A stretch of 64,000 nt of DNA from Cymbomonas tetramitiformis (taxonomy: Eukaryota; Chlorophyta; Pyramimonadophyceae; Pyramimonadales; Pyramimonadaceae), in assembly GCA_001247695.2 (NCBI GenBank), contig LGRX02003538.1, forward strand, positions 1-64,000, in the 5' to 3' direction. Under the pieces are notes generated by a model. That model was not told the DNA's origin and ran no database searches. It worked only from the letters and a program-made list of their open reading frames with translations. The translations under genes were made by a program, and so were the position numbers. Positions 59,401 to 64,000 of this stretch are shown here, piece by piece (within the stretch, counting starts at the first letter, position 1; each line of letters opens with the position of its first letter).

Positions 59401-62400
59401 CGGAGCAACTCTGCAACTGCACTGCCTGCGGAATGAAGTTGTGCCTCTGAAGCCTCCGTAGTCTCCCTCTACACCCCGAGCTGCGCGAGCCATCTCCCCA
59501 CCACCAAGCCTGCGCTCAGAACCACCACCCTGCTCCCTGCCTGTCCCAAAGCCTAGTCTCAAGAGAGCTTGTCCGCCCAAAACACGCCAAGTGTCCCAAA
59601 GTGTGCGGGTGTGCTTATCCTTGGACCGACTCCTTTGGCACACCGTAGCCGCAGAAGACAGGCTGCGCTATGTGCCTACGCCGGGGATCAAGGGATTCAG
59701 CACACACTATATATGTACACTTATCCTTGGACCGAGCTCCTTTGGCACACCGCGCAGAGACCGGCTGCACTATGGCCCTCGCCGGGGATCAAGGGATTCA
59801 GCACACGCCGGAACACTTATCCGGATTCTCCGGAGCTCACTTGTGAAGAATGGGACCCCCTAAGCCTCACTGAGTCACCTGACTGCCTCTGCAGCTCCAA
59901 TGCCTGTGTGCGTGTGTCTGTTTGAATGGTACCCGATGTTACGTACCCGGCAGTGATTCATGCATATGGGCCATGTTGGCCTCCATGCTGTCTTTCTTTC
60001 AGTATGTGTTTGTGGCCCCGCCCTGTTCCTGGACGCAAGTCGTATCCACCGGGCGGATGGTGGGCCGGCTTTGGCTGGCGCACCTCGCACCATTCAGTGT
60101 GTTGCCCCTCACACGCAAACATTCAACGGTGGAGATCGGGGCGCGTGCAAGGACAGTGGATGAGGGAGAGTGAAGTGGGATGATGACCACGTAAAGCAGA
60201 AGGGCAAGCGACGCGGGAGACGCCAGGAGCAGAGGTCTTGGGTCAAGGGGGGCAAGGTGGAGAGGATGCAGAGGACGTGGTACAAGCGGGGTGAGGTGGG
60301 CGACACCGGGAGCAAAATACTTGAGGCAAGGGGGGCGAGGTGGACGACACCGGGTACTTATGTCTTTTGGGCAAGGGCGCCAAGGTGGGAGGCGCCGGGA
60401 GTAGAGGACTTGGGTAAGTGCGGCCAAGGTGGGAGGCGCCGGGAGCTTATGTCTTGGGGCAAGGGTTGATGCTTGGGTATGAAGGGAGCAGCAAGGGGGA
60501 GCAAAGTGAGGATACAGCAGGGGGGGCAAAGTGAGGATACAGCAGGGAGCAAAGTGAGGATACAGCAAGGGGGGTGCTTTCCATGGGCATGGAATTCAAT
60601 GGGTGTGGAGATAGGGGAGTGGGGGAAGGTGTGTTCAGTGGAGGCGCAGTTGAATGGGTTTTTTGGGGACCTTTGCAGTGGGAGCGAAAGATTCCGGGGT
60701 GCGGGGGGAGCAATGCTATGGGAGTAACGGAGCGGCGGCTGAGGGGGTGCGGAATGTTGCAGAGGCATAGCGCTGCGATGACGAAGCTGGCGGTGGCGGA
60801 GGCGCAGCTCTGCCTGCGCCCTGCCTTCGCCCCGCTGGCAGGCGTCCCCGCTGCAGCCTCCACCCAAACTGGTACAACCAGCCTTCGCCCTCGTGCATGG
60901 CGCCGGTCCCCGTTTCCATCTCGCGTGGCATCGCCGGCCGGTGCCACGTGAACATGCCACCCTCCAAGCCCCGCATTGCTGGGCGCCCTGCGCTCCTCCG
61001 TGTGCCGCCCACCGAGTGCCCCACACGCGCGCACACCCCGCACCCCGGACACGCCCCGCAGATCACCCCAGTCATGGAGAAACGCCACCGCTGAGCGCCG
61101 CGCACTCTCGAGTGTACCGCCCGCTGAGCGCCGCAAGCTCCTCCACGTGGAGACCTCTGCAGGGGTCAGTGAGGGGTGTGGTGGGAGGTGGAGGGCGCAG
61201 AGGAACACTTGTTGAGTGCCGCTTCTGAAGCTCCTGCGGCGCCCGAAACGGCGGCAGCGGTGCAGAGGAGCGGCCATTTGGCGGAGGCGGCAATGGTGCT
61301 GCGAGGGGTGCTGCGAGAGGAGGATGCGATCTCCCAAGCAGGGCAAGAGCAACCCTTGGTCAGGACCCCACCCTATTGGACGGAACACTGCCCCGCCGCT
61401 ACTTGAGTGGGCAGTGAGTCTGGGGAAAGCCTGTCATGCGCTGGTGTGCACGCATAGGATTCGCCTGAACATTCTTTTCACAAACCTGAGTTCACAAAAT
61501 CCTCTCGGGATCGAAACCTCGCAACCCGGTCTGAGGGAACAGGAGCTCCCCCGGCATCCACGCTCATCGTGCTCTCTCTCCGCGGATGGGGCCTGACCAC
61601 GCGCGCACTTACATGAAGTTGGTGGAGCCATCCATGTCCCTCTGTTTATTCCCGTGTGTCGGGTAGGGACCTCTCTTTGTATGAGCCACCACCGGTGGGT
61701 CGCTCAGCCAGCGGAGGTGAGCCGCTAACGCGCCGGTGGTAGATCGCCGAACCGGCTGAAGCAGGTGCCACTCGATTGCCGGGATCGTTAGCGCAGGGGG
61801 TCGAGGGTGGGGCGGCGGCGCAGGAAGTGGAGGTGGTGTCGCTAGCACAGCGGGTGGCGACGGAGCTGGAGGCCGCGGTTCTTCGGGTAAGTTTGGGCCA
61901 CCACAGCAGGTCTTCGGTCGATCGCTTCATGGCTGGTGCGCCTCTGCTCAGCGAAGGTTGCTCCGGGCTCTCGGCGCTGAGGCGCCTTGAGCTTTACTTC
62001 ACTCTGCCGAATTGCAGCCCACTGGTTGACGGTGAGCTCAAGCGCGCTTCCACCAGTCGATGCATGCTGCGCGGAGCGCTGCTCCTGGCGGATGGTCCCT
62101 GGTCACCATACGCCGTGCGGAGGGGACGAATGTGCGGTGCAAGAGTTTTCGTGGACGGAGGCGGAGAGGTGTTGAAGCACCGTGGCGTGGCGGTCACTGG
62201 ATGCGCTTGGCAGACTGAACGGGCAGAAGCCCATGTGGTGAACGGTGAAGGGAGTGTTCACCGTGACGATCAGGTGCCGCTCACAAGCTTGGAAGCCCCT
62301 GTGACTGCTTCAACCCCCCCGCTTTGCCCTGTATCGGGGTTGTGGGATGATTTTGAGTTGTTTTTCACGCACATCGCCGTATGGAACTGTTCTGCGAAGC

Positions 62401-63440
62401 GGTCCACGTCATGCTCGGCTCTAGCCGAGCAGAGACTGGGTGTGTGAAGAGCGGGGGCATGCAGCAGGTAGCGCATCTGCAGCAGCAGCTATCGGAGGCG
62501 ACACGTCAGAACGGTGAACTCAAGAGGACCCTTGCGGACGCCGTAGCAGCCAGCACCGGTGCGGCGACACCCATCCTGTGCTCACGGTTATGTACCGAGT
62601 TTTTTTTGGGGGGGGGCACTGCCTGCCGTACATTTCACGTGATGTCCTGTGCCTTGACGGCTGTCACGGGTGCCCGGTACATTGGTGCTGAAAAGCGACT
62701 GGCATAAAAGCGACTGGGATATGCCAGGAGTCCACTTGTGACCTGGCATGTATGTTGGAAGGTTGGGGAGTCCCAACACAATCGAGCGTGCCCAGTGGGT
62801 TTTGTTTAATTGCTGAACCCGCAGCCAACTGGCCTTCTGGCATGACCGCTGTGCACCAGGGAGATGGGCTTCGTGGATCCCTGTGCGTGTAGGTTTCGCG
62901 TGTTTATTCTCACTTGTGCACCTTCCGTCAGCTGTTTTCCGTTGCGATGGCTATCTGCGAGGATTTGAAGTCACGGAACGATACGGGGTGTCTCCGACCG
63001 TCGTTTGAGGGATCACGGTAGGTTGAGCATGGATCCAAGGTATTTTGGGGGAGCCGTGGTGAATTCTTGGATTTGCTTTATGTGTTGACTCCCTGCTCGT
63101 TGTATGTCGTGTAGACCCAGACGTAGCGGCAGCAATGGCGGCAGCAACGGCAGCCGCAAAAGCAAAAATTAGCTCGAGCACAACGCAAAAGATGGCACCG
63201 CCCGCAGGCGTGATGAACATGTTCTTGGGGTGCGCGGCACCACGTGTTGGACGGCAGCTGTCCGACTTGACTCCTCCCACAGGGCTCTCGCTCGCAGCAT
63301 GCACTGCTCCACGGGCTGGACGAGGACGAGGACCCACCACTGAAGAACTTGCCGAATCGGGAAAGTTACCGGAATCCACACTTGAGGCCAATGCGCCCCA
63401 GAAAAGCTCAGGGAATAATGCTGCTGAATCAAAAGAGTAA
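47248..63440 (+). CDS. large coiled-coil protein, about 23 exons (golgin-like in style)
   Basis: Candidate exons: 47248-47424, 47535-48068, 48809-48965, 49370-49479, 49855-49909, 50530-50612, 50999-51082, 51394-51480, 51754-51804, 51916-52236, 53118-53363, 54645-54716, 55438-55590, 56143-56199, 56535-56606, 56818-56949, 57800-57874, 57989-58048, 59088-59132, 61203-61358, 61797-61886, 62465-62558, 63121-63440. The phases chain without a break to a stop at 63438, giving about 1,076 residues. The N-terminus (MWSELSKLADSTDDEENEH) is acidic. From about residue 200 it is Glu/Ala/Lys/Gln-rich heptads. The C-terminus (after 63,180) is Ser/Pro/Gly-rich and non-helical. No GRIP, TM or motor domain is seen, so golgin-like is only a stylistic comparison. 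Donors are mostly GTGCGC or GTGAG and acceptors CAG. The intron after 49909 would be GC-AG. Exons at 49855, 50530, 59088 and 61203 are least certain, and some may be missing. Confidence 0.65.
47535..48068 (+). CDS. exon 2 of the coiled-coil gene
   Basis: 178 codons. A Ser/Glu/Asp-rich acidic segment (GKTDEEESGWNDADLEEISLD) precedes the first long coiled coil (LEAQVTKLKRQLSSAQKKA). Donor GTGAAT after ...TLTEEN. Confidence 0.75.
49527..49850 (+). repeat. 43-bp minisatellite in the intron after 49479
   Basis: Seven to eight units of CAAGCACACACATCTGC plus TTTGAGTGCGGCGGG plus a spacer. The last unit reads GAGTGCAG in place of GAGTGCGG, and that CAG is the acceptor of the next exon at 49855. Confidence 0.8.
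50211..50330 (+). repeat. 53-bp duplicated segment in an intron
   Basis: About two and a quarter copies of GCATGCCCCCCTTTGCAGC followed by TCGCACAGAGCGGTCA. Confidence 0.7.
51916..52236 (+). CDS. long coiled-coil exon (107 codons)
   Basis: Phase 0 to phase 0. Nearly pure Ala/Glu/Gln/Arg heptads (QEETKELQAALEEAQRQQ), acceptor GCAAG, donor GTATAC. Confidence 0.75.
53118..53363 (+). CDS. coiled-coil exon preceding the 29-bp array
   Basis: 82 codons, phase 0-0, acceptor CACAG, donor GTGCGA. It ends ARKKLHALK, and that end plus the donor is the building block of the array that follows. Its last 46 codons recur in the exon at 55438. Confidence 0.75.
53364..54556 (+). repeat. 29-bp minisatellite built from an exon end and its splice donor
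   Basis: About 40 units by length. Each is GTGCGCCCC followed by a 20-base segment AGAAGCTGCACGCCCTGAAG, so every unit holds CTGAAG-GTGCGC (a donor like the real one at 53364) and an AG that could act as acceptor. Some units have small deletions. Because 29 is not a multiple of 3, the array is open in several frames on both strands. Confidence 0.9.
54971..55115 (+). repeat. 36-bp minisatellite, about four units
   Basis: Repeats of CCTGGCACAATCCTGAC and GGCACATTCACACGCACG inside the intron after 54716. Confidence 0.75.
55438..55590 (+). CDS. duplicated coiled-coil exon
   Basis: 51 codons, phase 0-0. From EVQELKVALEEARG to KKLHALK it matches the end of the exon at 53118-53363 and is followed by the same array units in the same order. 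Confidence 0.65.
55591..55850 (+). repeat. second 29-bp splice-donor minisatellite, nine units
   Basis: The first five units carry the same variants in the same order as the first five of the array at 53364, showing that exon and array were copied together. Confidence 0.88.
58545..58758 (+). repeat. 41-bp minisatellite, about five units
   Basis: Nearly identical units of GGATCGGACGGCTTGGCC plus GGCGCAACGCAGGCACTGG in an intron of the coiled-coil gene. Confidence 0.88.
59245..59905 (+). repeat. three dispersed copies of an imperfect 100-170-bp repeat
   Basis: Copies near 59248-59420, 59606-59710 and 59722-59905 share GTGCTTATCCTTGGAC, CTCCTTTGGCACACCG and GATCAAGGGATTCAGCACAC. Possibly an old short interspersed element. 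Confidence 0.6.
60216..60570 (+). repeat. purine-rich minisatellites
   Basis: Imperfect units GGGCAAGGTGGAGGCGCCGGGAG-like at 60216-60460, then AGCAAAGTGAGGATACAGC three times at 60490-60570. Confidence 0.65.
62465..62558 (+). CDS. penultimate exon of the coiled-coil gene
   Basis: 31 codons plus one base (QVAHLQQQLSEATRQNGELK...), acceptor GCAG, donor GTGCGG. The leftover G joins AC of the last exon to give Asp. Confidence 0.65.
63121..63440 (+). CDS. terminal exon of the coiled-coil gene
   Basis: Ala/Lys-rich start (VAAAMAAATAAAKAK), then a non-helical Pro/Gly/Ser-rich tail ending NNAAESKE and TAA at 63438-63440. Confidence 0.65.
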
Positions 63441-64000
63441 ATTTGGTTCGTTTATTCCTAACCTAAGTAGGTCTTCCAATCAATGGGCGGATATTATAAT
63501 GGTCATCACTGCGATTTTGCCATGCGGATGACGGTAAAGTCATCGAAGTGACTACTTAAGCTAAGATTTGATTTTTGCGGAGAATCTATCCCAAGATGTA
63601 TGCAATTCCTCGCATTCCCAAGATGTATGTAATTCCACGGTCAGAGCTACCTGAACGCGATTCGTGCAGTGCGATAATCGGAAATCGATATACGTCCTCT
63701 TTCGATCGGCATATTTTTTCCCTCTCCTCGTTTCGTTCACCCAATCCAAGCTGTATGTAGATTCCCAATGGACTCGTTTTTCCTACCGCGTGTGTATCAA
63801 CACACGCAACTACCGTGAAACTGTAAGGTGCAGTGACAGGAGAATATATCTTGCATTAGTCATTACCCAATGTGCTCAACCTTTTTGCGCACTTGCTGCA
63901 TAGTGCGCCTGCACATATCTGTGCGCGATTTGAACCCCAATCTACAACAACGCGAAATGCGCCCGCAACTGGGCCAGAAAGAACAACAGTTGCGCACACT
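63441..64000. other. downstream intergenic DNA, no gene recognised
   Basis: AT-richer than the gene. Holds a short direct repeat AAGATGTATG at 63593 and 63620. No supported coding frame. Confidence 0.5.

Overview
The window is nuclear DNA of a eukaryote. It has spliceosomal GT-AG introns, LTR retrotransposons with chromodomains, a Mutator-like DNA transposon and a long, GC-rich, intron-rich gene. The GC-rich exons with GTGCGC-type splice donors and the chromovirus content suggest a green-lineage alga or similar protist (prasinophyte-like). That is a guess from style, not a demonstrated assignment.

Positions 1-46,000 are a repeat-dense, gene-free block. Target-site duplications and matching repeat ends let most of it be unpacked as nested insertions. 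A gag-only LTR element (TR-GAG#1) runs from 9,551 to 45,411 and is flanked by ATATC on both sides. It is split by a Ty3/Gypsy chromovirus (Gypsy-B) with LTRs at 10,895-11,540 and 43,168-43,813. The 5-prime leader of Gypsy-B was hit in turn by TR-GAG#2 (12,044-14,450, duplication TCGCA), by a 14.6-kb chromovirus on the minus strand (Chromo-A, 15,997-30,599, duplication GCACA) and by a Mutator-like transposon (32,825-36,771, 9-bp duplication). The 3-prime part of TR-GAG#1 also holds a miniature LTR element (44,336-45,040, duplication CATTC) whose two LTRs each carry a tRNA-like Pol III unit. Upstream, a palindromic foldback element (3,118-8,242) is split by a Gypsy-B-type copy that has lost all of gag-pol (3,728-8,174, duplication ATTAC).

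The most unusual element is Chromo-A. Its pol polyprotein carries two extra methyltransferase domains: a Dam-like N6-adenine type (NPPY motif) between RNase H and integrase, and a C5-cytosine-like type (SPPC and ENP motifs) after the chromodomain. Its Gag is very long and has W-motif repeats resembling Sfi1. The LTRs differ at about two positions in 427, so the insertion is young. Gypsy-B has a textbook -1 frameshift site between gag and pol, an 84-bp in-frame intron in the integrase and repeated stem-loops with a palindromic loop in its leader.

From 47,248 to 63,440 lies one apparent host gene on the plus strand. I trace 23 candidate exons that keep frame and encode about 1,076 residues, mostly coiled coil. 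Its introns are full of minisatellites. The largest, about 40 units of 29 bp, is built from the preceding exon end plus its splice donor, so each unit carries a donor and a possible acceptor. The exon and the start of this array are duplicated 2.2 kb downstream. The last 560 bases hold no recognisable gene.
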